A stretch of DNA of 64,000 bases from Bacteroides fragilis (GTDB taxonomy: Bacteria > Bacteroidota > Bacteroidia > Bacteroidales > Bacteroidaceae), in assembly GCF_002849695.1 (NCBI RefSeq), contig NZ_CP018937.1:1364001-1428000 (forward strand). Direction: 5' to 3'. The translations under genes were made by a program, and so were the position numbers. Under the pieces are notes generated by a model. It did not search any database. It worked only from the letters and a program-made list of their open reading frames with translations, and was not told the DNA's origin. Shown piece by piece: positions 47,656 through 54,562 of this stretch (its first letter is position 1; each line of letters begins with the position of its first letter).

Positions 47656-47748
47656 AAAAATAGCCCATTTCATCGGTGGAAATCCGGTGTTGCATATTTG
47701 CGACACCTTGAAAAAGAGAGGTGTTGCAAAAATGCAACGGCTATTTTT
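47656..47748. repeat. nested palindrome upstream of the recombinase gene
   Basis: Outer arms AAAAATAGCC (47656-47665) and GGCTATTTTT (47739-47748) are perfectly complementary. Inside lie two smaller palindromes: GGTGTTGC...GCGACACC (47686-47707) and GTTGCA AAAA TGCAAC (47723-47738), both built around a GGTGTTGCA word. This could be an RNA three-way fold with a terminal U tract, or an operator array. Confidence 0.7.
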
Positions 47749-47876
47749 AGGTCGTTTCCGGGGGGTGGGCTACATTTGCTCCTCTCTTCATGGAGCGGGG
47801 TACAAACAAAATGTATAAGATTTTTTAAGATAGTGAAGTCAAAAAGCTGCCAACATATTGATAGTGGACGTTGTTA

Positions 47877-47884
47877 TACTTTTG
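47877..47884 (+). promoter_or_regulatory. candidate promoter of the tyrosine recombinase
   Basis: TACTTTTG matches TAnnTTTG, 26 bp before the ATG at 47911; the nearest TTG is 16 bases upstream. A second box TACATTTG at 47770-47777 would give a longer leader. Confidence 0.5.
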
Positions 47885-47910
47885 CAAAATTTTCAAAAGT
47901 AAAAAAGAAG

Positions 47911-49125
47911 ATGACCTCCATCACTCCACGGCTCAATCGCTCGCGCGAGGGTCGTGATGGCAGCTATCCACTCGTGATACAGATCATACGCCATCGAAAG
48001 AAAAGAGAGATTTATACGCCTTACCGATTTTGGGAGGCAGAGTTCAACACCCGTTTAGAAATGGTAGAGAATACCGGTGGCAATCGTCGTCGCCTGCTCA
48101 CTGTTCGCGAAGCCAACGAATACCTTATATATATAAGGAAAGAGTTGACGGCTATTTGCGAATCGCTGGAGGCGGAGAAGGGGAGTGCTTATACGGTGGA
48201 CGACATTGTACGCGTCTACAACTATCACAATGATTTGACCCAGGTGCTGGTCTACGCCGACTCCGTGATAGCCGGTTTGGAAAACAAAGGGCGCCAGGGT
48301 ACCGCCGCCAATTACCGTAGTGCCCGCCGGGCGTTCGAGTTGTTTGTAGGTGACCGTCCTTTCTCGTTCGAAGAACTGACCCCCGAAGTGATCGACTGCT
48401 TTGCCGACTTCCTCCGTAACCGGGGCAATCAGCCAAACACCATTTCCTTTTACCTCCGCCAGTGGCGTGCCATCTACAATCGTGCCTGTGCCGACCATGT
48501 GGTTTATACTGATCAGAAACCTTTCCGGAGGCTGAACCTTAAAGAAGAGGTGACTGCCAAGCGTGCCATTTCCCGCGAGAAAATTGCACGGATCGAGCAA
48601 GTCGATTTGACTGCTTCCCGTGCCGATATGCAGTTGGCTCGTGATCTGTTCCTGTTCAGTTTCTATACGCGTGGAATGTCTTTTGTAGATATGTGCTATA
48701 TAAATAAGGAAAATCTGCAAGGAGACTACCTTTGCTACAAACGGCAGAAAACGGGACAAGAGTTGCGGATACGAATTGAAAACGGTTTGAGTGAGTTGAT
48801 TGACCGCTATGCCGATTCTTCATCGGATTATCTGCTCCCGATGCTCCGCCGTGGTGACAGCTATCAGGATTACCGCCGACAGCAACGCAAGCTTAATAAA
48901 CAGATCCGCGAATTGGGTGACAGGCTTCGGTTGGAGGTGCCGCTCACGTTTTATGTGGCCCGTCACTCCTGGGCGACCCTTGCTCATGCGAATGATGTGC
49001 CTGTCTCGGTCATCAGTGACTGCATGGGACACACATCGGAGAAGACCACGCGCATTTATTTGGATCGTATAGATACTACGCGGCTTGACAAGGCCAATCG
49101 GTTAGTGATAAACTGTCTTCGGTAA
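47911..49125 (+). CDS. tyrosine site-specific recombinase, probable invertase of the adjacent switch
   Basis: 404 residues from the ATG at 47911 (MTSITPRLNRSREGRDG); the frame is open 71 codons further up, but that part covers the palindromes and promoter and is rejected. N-terminal arm-binding domain (about 1-110), SAM-like core-binding domain (ANYRSARRAFELFVGDRPFSFEEL...FLRNRGNQPNTISFYLRQWRAIYNRA), and a catalytic domain with Arg254 (FYTRGMS), Arg351 (YVARHSWAT; Tyr takes the place of the first His of HxxR, common in Bacteroides enzymes), His374 (MGHTSEKT) and nucleophile Tyr383 (RIYLDR). It resembles the Tsr-type invertases of B. fragilis rather than a transposon integrase, because a 20-bp inverted repeat begins 24 bp after its stop and no cargo genes or second end are seen. 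Confidence 0.92.
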   Translation: MTSITPRLNRSREGRDGSYPLVIQIIRHRKKREIYTPYRFWEAEFNTRLEMVENTGGNRRRLLTVREANEYLIYIRKELTAICESLEAEKGSAYTVDDIVRVYNYHNDLTQVLVYADSVIAGLENKGRQGTAANYRSARRAFELFVGDRPFSFEELTPEVIDCFADFLRNRGNQPNTISFYLRQWRAIYNRACADHVVYTDQKPFRRLNLKEEVTAKRAISREKIARIEQVDLTASRADMQLARDLFLFSFYTRGMSFVDMCYINKENLQGDYLCYKRQKTGQELRIRIENGLSELIDRYADSSSDYLLPMLRRGDSYQDYRRQQRKLNKQIRELGDRLRLEVPLTFYVARHSWATLAHANDVPVSVISDCMGHTSEKTTRIYLDRIDTTRLDKANRLVINCLR

Positions 49126-49148
49126 AGAGGGGGGGGAGGGCAAAAAAA

Positions 49149-49168
49149 ACTCTTTCTTATAATGAAAG
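49149..49168 (+). repeat. left inverted repeat of the switch
   Basis: 20-bp perfect match to the right repeat. Its core is itself symmetric: arms CTCTTTC and GAAAGAG (49150-49156 and 49164-49170) flank a 7-bp spacer TTATAAT, the usual plan of a tyrosine-recombinase crossover site. Confidence 0.88.
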
Positions 49169-49208
49169 AGCCAACCGTGAGATACTCTCTGATCTCAAAT
49201 AACTTTTG

Positions 49209-49241
49209 CAAAGATACATATTAAATTATTAATAAAGCAAA
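49209..49241 (-). promoter_or_regulatory. consensus promoter inside the invertible segment, pointing left
   Basis: On the minus strand TTTG (49241-49238), 21 bases, then TATCTTTG (49216-49209): a full match to TTTG-N19-21-TAnnTTTG, the best promoter in the window. In the present orientation it would transcribe out of the segment into the 3' end of the recombinase gene in antisense. Confidence 0.8.
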
Positions 49242-49524
49242 TATTTTTTTAATTTTTTTTATTTTTGCTGTCAATTATTCATTTTCTCTTTCCATATATA
49301 AAAAAACATCCTCCTGTACACCTTCTTTTTGTCTACAGACTCTTCTAAGAAAGCATACACCGGTTTCTCACTATTTCTTTTCCAACGGTTTTCATCTGCC
49401 CGTCCCCACTGCTTCAGGCACATGCCGTTATCTATTCACAAGGATGATTAATCTGTTTATAATCAGATGTATGCAGGTCGTATGCCATCCTTTGTGTCGC
49501 TATTTTATGGCCCTTTCCGTCCAT

Positions 49525-49629
49525 GTTTCTGAAATCGTTTCTGAGTCAACATCAAGCAATGCTCTATGAATCAGTGCTTTACTTTCATACTTCCTGCAAT
49601 TGTTTCTGAAAATAAAAAAAATCAGAAAC
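49525..49629. repeat. cluster of GTTTCTGA words in the invertible segment
   Basis: GTTTCTGA occurs at 49525-49532, 49537-49544 and 49602-49609, and inverted (TCAGAAAC) at 49622-49629. The last two form an 8-bp hairpin with a 12-base A-rich loop. Possible accessory protein sites or a hairpin limiting read-through. Confidence 0.6.
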
Positions 49630-49698
49630 ATTTCCGGATCGGTACTCTTTTATTTTTCTGTTTTACAGGAGGTTATGTTGGTAATTCTGAAGCTTTCC

Positions 49699-49718
49699 CT
49701 TTCATTATAAGAAAGAGT
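49699..49718 (-). repeat. right inverted repeat of the switch
   Basis: Exact reverse complement of the left repeat; arms CTTTC and GAAAG around spacer ATTATAA. It ends 26 bp before the ATG of the pilus operon. Confidence 0.88.
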
Positions 49719-49744
49719 CCCTAATTATCAAACAAACCATAAAT

Positions 49745-50311
49745 ATGAAAAAGGTACTATGCACATTGGGGGTGATTGTTGCTTTACTTTTATCGTTTCC
49801 TTGTATAGGGAGCGCTCAGCAGTGGGGCTTGACTGCCAATGGTCTTTACTGGGCCACGGCTACTCCGAATGTAGGAGTCGAATATGCTTTTAGTTCAAAG
49901 ATGAGTGTAGCCGGTCTTATTCAATATAATCCTTTTACGTACGCTAAAAACCGGAAAATGAAGCATTTGGTCGGGCAGGTAGAATACCGTTACTGGCTGA
50001 GTGAAGTTTTCAAGGGGCATTATCTGGGCGTGCATGCCACGGGAGGTATCTTCAACTTCGGTAACCTTCCTTTTGGTATTCTGAAGGACTATCGGCTTGA
50101 AGGCCAGTTGTATGGTGGGGGGCTTACTTATGGTTATCAGTGGATTATCAGCAACCGGGTGAATATCGGAGTCGATATCGGTTTGGGATACCTTCAAGTT
50201 GATTATGATAAGTTTTATTGTCCTACCTGCGGTGAGCGTGTCGATCATTACCGGACCGGTTATGTAGGCCCTACCAAGGTTGGTGTGTCCATTATCTATC
50301 TTTTAAAGTAG
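49745..50311 (+). CDS. DUF3575 family protein, first gene of the pilus operon
   Basis: 188 residues; signal peptide (VLCTLGVIVALLLSFPCIGSAQ). The DUF3575 opening WGLTANGLYWATATPNVGVEYAF is followed by VGQVEYRYWLSEVFKGHYLGVHATGG, GLTYGYQWIISNRVNIGVDIGLGYLQ and the terminal strand TKVGVSIIYLLK, fitting a small outer membrane barrel. A CPTCG pair of cysteines (FYCPTCGERVDHYRTG) sits in a late loop. Close relatives stand at the head of Mfa-like pilus loci. It lies 26 bp after the right repeat of the switch, so its expression should depend on the invertible promoter. It is paralogous to the protein at 44717. Confidence 0.85.
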   Translation: MKKVLCTLGVIVALLLSFPCIGSAQQWGLTANGLYWATATPNVGVEYAFSSKMSVAGLIQYNPFTYAKNRKMKHLVGQVEYRYWLSEVFKGHYLGVHATGGIFNFGNLPFGILKDYRLEGQLYGGGLTYGYQWIISNRVNIGVDIGLGYLQVDYDKFYCPTCGERVDHYRTGYVGPTKVGVSIIYLLK

Positions 50312-50326
50312 GGGAGGGGGCAAGAC

Positions 50327-51439
50327 ATGAATATCAGGCAAGCTTTTTTCATAAGTTTCTCATTTTTCATCTCTCTATCAGTGTTAGCGGCAGATAGATC
50401 TACGCAGCCTGTCCGTACAGAGGTGTATCGTTTGGAACGCCGGGACTCTGTCTTGTTGGTCGATCTGGCTGTCGACCTGACCAGCGTCCATCTGGCGCCG
50501 GACTGTACGGTCTATCTGTTTCCGCTACTCTCTTCGGGCAATGCCGCCGATTCATTGTCGCTGCCTCCCATTGTGCTCAATGGGCCTCAAAGCGATTTGA
50601 TGTATCGCCGACGCCGGGCCTTGGGCACTACTTCTGGATTGGAGAAGATTCCTCCTTATACTGTGCTTCGTGAGGGAGATCACGCCTTGCCTTACATTCA
50701 TTATCGAATCGAAGTTCCTTATGCGGCATGGATGGAAGATGTGAAAGTGTGGATGCGGGATACCAATTGCAATTGTGATGCCCGTTTGGTACCTTTTGCC
50801 ATGCAGACAGAGCGGATACCCCCATTGATTGTAGAGCGGGTGGATACTATTGTGATTCGTGACACCGTCCGGGTAGTTCCGGATGTATCTGAACAGCTAC
50901 CTGTGGTTGCGGATGCCTCTTCCCATAGGAAGGTGGTTCCTATTCAGGCGGGCTATGAAGCTGATATTTATTTTCCTACTAACGAAATGCGCATTCTTCC
51001 CGATCATGAGTTGAACCGTGCCTCTTGGATGCATTTCGTTAATCAGGTGGACTCTATTGAGCGGGATAACCGGAATTCCATATCGGGAGTTACCGTTACC
51101 GGCTACTCTTCTCCCGAAGGATATGCCTTGAATAACGAACGTCTGGCCGAGAAGCGTGCCAAAGCTCTTCAGGAGTTTCTTGAAAATAAATATGGCGAAC
51201 GCATGGAGATCGCGGTTGAATGGGTAGGCGAAGATTGGGAACAGTTTGAGAAAGATATAGAACTTTCCGACCTTCCGGAGCGTGATGAAATTCTTTCAAT
51301 CCTGCGTACTGTGAAAGATAACAATCAGCGGAAAAAATCTTTGAAAACGCTGAATAAAGGGAAAACATTCGGAGTCTTGCTGCGGGAATATTTTCCGAAG
51401 CTCCGGCGAGTGTCATGTCGTATTAGATACGTAAAATAA
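50327..51439 (+). CDS. DUF3868 domain protein with C-terminal OmpA-like domain
   Basis: 370 residues with signal peptide (AFFISFSFFISLSVLAA). The N-terminal part (about 25-180) is a beta-rich DUF3868-like domain (VYRLERRDSVLLVDLAVDLTSVHLAPDCTVYLFPLL). The C-terminal half is OmpA-like (ADIYFPTNEMRILPDHELNRASWMHFV...VTVTGYSSPEGYALNNERLAEKRAKALQEFL). Such proteins accompany DUF3575 proteins in pilus loci and may anchor the assembly apparatus to peptidoglycan; this is inferred. A GGGGAGGGGG ribosome site precedes the ATG. Confidence 0.8.
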   Translation: MNIRQAFFISFSFFISLSVLAADRSTQPVRTEVYRLERRDSVLLVDLAVDLTSVHLAPDCTVYLFPLLSSGNAADSLSLPPIVLNGPQSDLMYRRRRALGTTSGLEKIPPYTVLREGDHALPYIHYRIEVPYAAWMEDVKVWMRDTNCNCDARLVPFAMQTERIPPLIVERVDTIVIRDTVRVVPDVSEQLPVVADASSHRKVVPIQAGYEADIYFPTNEMRILPDHELNRASWMHFVNQVDSIERDNRNSISGVTVTGYSSPEGYALNNERLAEKRAKALQEFLENKYGERMEIAVEWVGEDWEQFEKDIELSDLPERDEILSILRTVKDNNQRKKSLKTLNKGKTFGVLLREYFPKLRRVSCRIRYVK

Positions 51440-51443
51440 GAAT

Positions 51444-52580
51444 ATGAAAAGAATGTATTACATAGGATATATGCTCTGCTTGTTGCTTGCCGGTTGTGTA
51501 GTCGGTGAGAAAGCGGACGGCCTGTTGGAGCAACGTCTGTCTGATCGTACCCTTTTGGTTTATATGGGAGGGGATAATGATTTAGCCGACGAGACCGATG
51601 AAAAATTATCAGCGTTAGCAGAGGCGTGGGACAGGTTTCCGGGGCATCTATTGATTTATCAGGATAAAAAAGGAGCGGATAGTACCCGCTTGTTAGAGGT
51701 TTGTTTTGATGAACAGGGAGAAAAGGTAACAAAAATATTGGCTAAGTATAAACAGGAGAATTCAGCCAGTGCCTCCGTATTTGCACGGGTTGTCAATGAG
51801 GCTATGGCCCGGTATCCTTCCGTTGATCCGGGATTGATCGTGTTCTCTCATACCAGCGGATGGCTGCCGGTAGGTACGACGGTGGTTCCGGCCGGTACGA
51901 CCCGTTCGGTTGTCAAGGATAATCATTCTGAAATGACTTTACAGGATTTTGCATCAGCCATCCCGGACGGCCAGTTCAATTTCATCCTTTTCGAAGGTTG
52001 TTTCATGGCCGGACTTGAGGTAGCATACGAACTGAAAGATAAAACACAATATGTGGTCGGGTCATCGGCCGAGATGCTTTCACCGGGCTTCACTCCGGTA
52101 TACAAACAAATGTTTCCGTTGCTTTATAAAAAGGAAGCGGATCTGTCGGCAGTGGCTGCCGCCTATTATGATTATTATAACGATCTGGAAGGGGATTATC
52201 GTTCGGCTACCATCAGTGTGATCCGGACTAACGGCTTGGAAATGTTGAAGTCGCAACTTCGTGCAGCCGAGAGCCGGGTGGAACGTTGGGAGTGGATAGA
52301 CCGTAGCGGCTTACAGAGTTTTGATCGTTTGCCGGATGGACAACATCTCTTTTATGACGCTTCGGCCTATGTGGAAAGGATTGGAAGCGCAGAAGAGTCT
52401 GCCGCTTTTGATGAGGCCTTGGAGAAAGCGATAGTCTATAAAGCGGCTACGGAGAACTTTATGCCACAGAGCCGGGGCGGATTTTCGATTAGCGATCATT
52501 GTGGTATGACGCTGTATATACCTGATGCCACCGCTCCCGCATTGCTGACCGAAAGAAAGAAATTGAAGTTAATGCAATAA
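51444..52580 (+). CDS. clostripain-like cysteine protease (peptidase C11) lipoprotein, candidate fimbrillin maturase
   Basis: 378 residues. A lipobox LLAGC (near residue 18) predicts membrane anchoring outside the cytoplasm. The C11 fold is seen from TLLVYMGGDNDL onward; catalytic His136 lies in LIVFSHTSGWLPVG and catalytic Cys186 in FILFEGCFMAGLEVAYEL, the places of the clostripain His and Cys. Family members such as clostripain and fragipain cleave after Arg. It stands between assembly-type genes and the fimbrillin genes, most of which show a TR-A type site after the lipoprotein signal. I therefore infer a role in pilin maturation, comparable to gingipain action on FimA; this is untested. 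It ends 237 bp before the major fimbrillin. Confidence 0.82.
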   Translation: MKRMYYIGYMLCLLLAGCVVGEKADGLLEQRLSDRTLLVYMGGDNDLADETDEKLSALAEAWDRFPGHLLIYQDKKGADSTRLLEVCFDEQGEKVTKILAKYKQENSASASVFARVVNEAMARYPSVDPGLIVFSHTSGWLPVGTTVVPAGTTRSVVKDNHSEMTLQDFASAIPDGQFNFILFEGCFMAGLEVAYELKDKTQYVVGSSAEMLSPGFTPVYKQMFPLLYKKEADLSAVAAAYYDYYNDLEGDYRSATISVIRTNGLEMLKSQLRAAESRVERWEWIDRSGLQSFDRLPDGQHLFYDASAYVERIGSAEESAAFDEALEKAIVYKAATENFMPQSRGGFSISDHCGMTLYIPDATAPALLTERKKLKLMQ

Positions 52581-52817
52581 TATACATGGTTTAAATTAAT
52601 TAGTGAATGGTAATAATAGAATTAAAAAAGTGATGGAAAGGAATCTTTGATTAACGAAACAGACAGTGACAGTTAACAGAACGATGGAACAGGGAGTATC
52701 CGCATTTTTCTCTCTGCCTTTCACCTTTCGCAGCCTGCAGGGGAGAAAGGAATAACCAAAGCGGATAAGCACATTAAATATTTCAAACTCATATTTATAA
52801 TTAAATTTTTTAGTAAC
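52581..52817 (+). promoter_or_regulatory. leader of the major fimbrillin gene with a long hairpin
   Basis: The longest gap inside the pilus operon. TATCCGC (52697-52703) pairs with GCGGATA (52761-52767); inside, TTTCTC/GAGAAA and CTGCAGG elements can extend the fold. No TAnnTTTG box is found, so the gene probably relies on upstream transcription, with the hairpin acting in RNA processing, stability or attenuation. An AT-rich 40-base stretch precedes the ATG. Confidence 0.5.
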
Positions 52818-54467
52818 ATGAAATTAAACAAATTATTTACATTTACATTGGCGGCCCTTGCAATGGCTGCATGTAGTAATGATGATGAACCGGGAATTGG
52901 CGGTGGCGGCCAAAAAGGTGAGATTATTGATGCCATCAGCATTGCTTTTACCAATTCTACAGCTCCTGCCACCCGTGCGGATAAAGGTGAAATAGAAGGA
53001 GTAGGCACTGAAAATAACGTGTATGTGGCCTATCTGTTTGCCAAAGAAAATGATCCGCAGCATGAAGGCGCGAAAGTAGGTGACTGGACTGTGAAGCGTG
53101 TGGCAGGTGACGCTAATACGGAAGACACTGATGTGGCAGCCGCAATCGGTGAGGGCGATGTTGCGACTCCCGGAACGAAGAAAAATATGTGTACGTTTAA
53201 CGGTGTACGCCAGGGAGACAGTGTTTATGTGGTTGTGAATGATCCTCAGATGACCCTTGCTACCGCTCAGACATTGGCGCATCAGGGTGACAAGTCGGAA
53301 GCCGCTATCCGTGCGTATATCTCTAATCTCTCTAAAAGTTATCTGAATGGGCTGACTGTTGCTAAAGACGGAGCGCAGACTAAGAAATATATCATGGCAG
53401 GTGTATCGGCTATTCCTACCAACCCGAATATCCCGAACGGATCTACCGTTAAAGTTTCGATTCCTCTGAATCGTGAATTAGCGAAGGTATTCTTTAATGC
53501 CTCTGTTACTACCAATCCCGTATACGAGGCTTATGGTAAGATGGCAATCAAAGATGCAGATTGGGAAAATCCGGTAAGTACTAAAGACCCCGATGGTATT
53601 GTCGTAGTGCGTATCCCGAGACGTGTTTCTCCGTTTACAGCACAGACTCGTGACTGGTATTTCCCGCAGAGTGCAGATGCAACTGCTAAAGACTGGGATG
53701 TGGAAGGTTGGTTGAAAGCATTTGCCGGTCAGAACGAATCTGCACCCGGTACTGCAGAAGTTGCTGGAACGACTCCGGCATTGAATAAAGGGGAATACAA
53801 TGCTGACGCGAAAGAATATCGTCTGACATGGGTTGTTGGTGAAAAGGCGCTGGCTGATGGAGGTACTCCTGCAGGTACTTCGATGGTATACGTTAAGAGT
53901 GACAAGTTATATTCTCCTTATTTTTATGTAACTCCTAACTATGCGGATAATGCCGGTTGTGCTACTGTGGTAGTTACTCAGGCTACTTATATCGGTACAA
54001 ATACCCTGCTTGAACCGACTATTACAGAACATATGTTGCAAGAAGCTTTGAACAATGATGATTTCAAAACTGCTACTTCTACTGACGGAACTGTCACCTA
54101 TGATAAATTGGCTGCTGATTTCTGGAATACTGCTAAGAATGTAACAGCATTGGTTGCGTTCCTGGAAACGAATGATACATATAAACTTGCGTTGAGAGGT
54201 GAAACGGAACAAGCTAAGAAAGAAGCTGCTATTACGATTAAAACTAACGACAAACGCTATTATCGTGCTGATGTTGCTAACTATAGCGATGACGAAACAA
54301 CCTCAATGAAGATTACCGAACGCAATACATTCTATCATATTACAGGTACTATTACTACTTTGGGTGCCAAGAGTATTGAAGATGCTATCAATTCGGATAA
54401 TATTGACATGCTTGTACAGGTAGTTGTTAAGCCATGGAAATATGTTGTTAACAATATAAATATGTAA
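52818..54467 (+). CDS. major fimbrillin, Mfa1-like type V pilin
   Basis: 549-residue lipoprotein precursor (lipobox MAAC at residues 16-19). A glycine-rich linker (GIGGGGQKG) and a first beta strand precede the processing-type site ATRADKGEIEG with Arg53. The body is beta-rich with YVAYLFAKEND, MCTFNGVRQGDSVYVVVND, YIMAGVSAIPTNP and VKVSIPLNRELAKVFFNASV, as in Mfa1/FimA-type pilins, and a C-terminal part with YYRADVANY...ITERNTFYHITGTITTLG and the final strand VQVVVKPWKYV. Known pilins of this class lose the N-terminal strand after Arg cleavage and polymerise by strand exchange. Its place, length and separate hairpins suggest it is the main stalk subunit. Confidence 0.85.
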   Translation: MKLNKLFTFTLAALAMAACSNDDEPGIGGGGQKGEIIDAISIAFTNSTAPATRADKGEIEGVGTENNVYVAYLFAKENDPQHEGAKVGDWTVKRVAGDANTEDTDVAAAIGEGDVATPGTKKNMCTFNGVRQGDSVYVVVNDPQMTLATAQTLAHQGDKSEAAIRAYISNLSKSYLNGLTVAKDGAQTKKYIMAGVSAIPTNPNIPNGSTVKVSIPLNRELAKVFFNASVTTNPVYEAYGKMAIKDADWENPVSTKDPDGIVVVRIPRRVSPFTAQTRDWYFPQSADATAKDWDVEGWLKAFAGQNESAPGTAEVAGTTPALNKGEYNADAKEYRLTWVVGEKALADGGTPAGTSMVYVKSDKLYSPYFYVTPNYADNAGCATVVVTQATYIGTNTLLEPTITEHMLQEALNNDDFKTATSTDGTVTYDKLAADFWNTAKNVTALVAFLETNDTYKLALRGETEQAKKEAAITIKTNDKRYYRADVANYSDDETTSMKITERNTFYHITGTITTLGAKSIEDAINSDNIDMLVQVVVKPWKYVVNNINM

Positions 54468-54490
54468 TCAGAATCTCTTTTTTATATGAT

Positions 54491-54520
54491 CCGGGGCGGG
54501 CAGAAAATCCGCTCCGGTTT
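54491..54520 (+). terminator. hairpin after the major fimbrillin, possible partial terminator
   Basis: CCGGGGCGG (54491-54499) pairs with CCGCTCCGG (54509-54517, one G-U), followed by only a short T run. It would reduce but perhaps not stop transcription into the anchor and accessory genes. Confidence 0.65.
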
Positions 54521-54562
54521 ATATCCCTTTCTTTTTCGGAAAGAGAAGAATACAAAACTAAA

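Larger units (their letters stand above)
49149..49718. mobile_element. invertible promoter segment flanked by perfect 20-bp inverted repeats
   Basis: The left repeat ACTCTTTCTTATAATGAAAG (49149-49168) and the right repeat CTTTCATTATAAGAAAGAGT (49699-49718) are exact reverse complements. They enclose 530 bp with no gene. The segment lies directly between the recombinase gene (stop 49125) and the first pilus-operon gene (ATG 49745). It contains a consensus promoter near the left end that points left. Inversion would place that promoter about 90 bp before the operon, pointing into it. The element is therefore read as an ON/OFF switch, OFF in this sequence. Inversion itself is inferred. Confidence 0.85.

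Noticed and set aside
47698..47910. N-terminal extension of the recombinase frame
   Set aside because: It covers the palindromes and the promoter box; recombinase homology begins at the ATG at 47911.
47911..49125. Integrase of an integrative element or conjugative transposon
   Set aside because: No tRNA target, no direct attachment repeats, no mobilisation or cargo genes nearby; the inverted repeat next to it explains it better as an invertase.
49260..49267. Rightward TATTTTTG box inside the invertible segment
   Set aside because: It lies in a poly-T tract, lacks a -33 element and is about 480 bp from the operon, so a chance match is more likely.
49664..49711. AGGAGG followed by a 12-codon mini-ORF before the right repeat
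   Set aside because: The ribosome site is only 2 bases from the ATG and the frame ends within the repeat; most likely chance.
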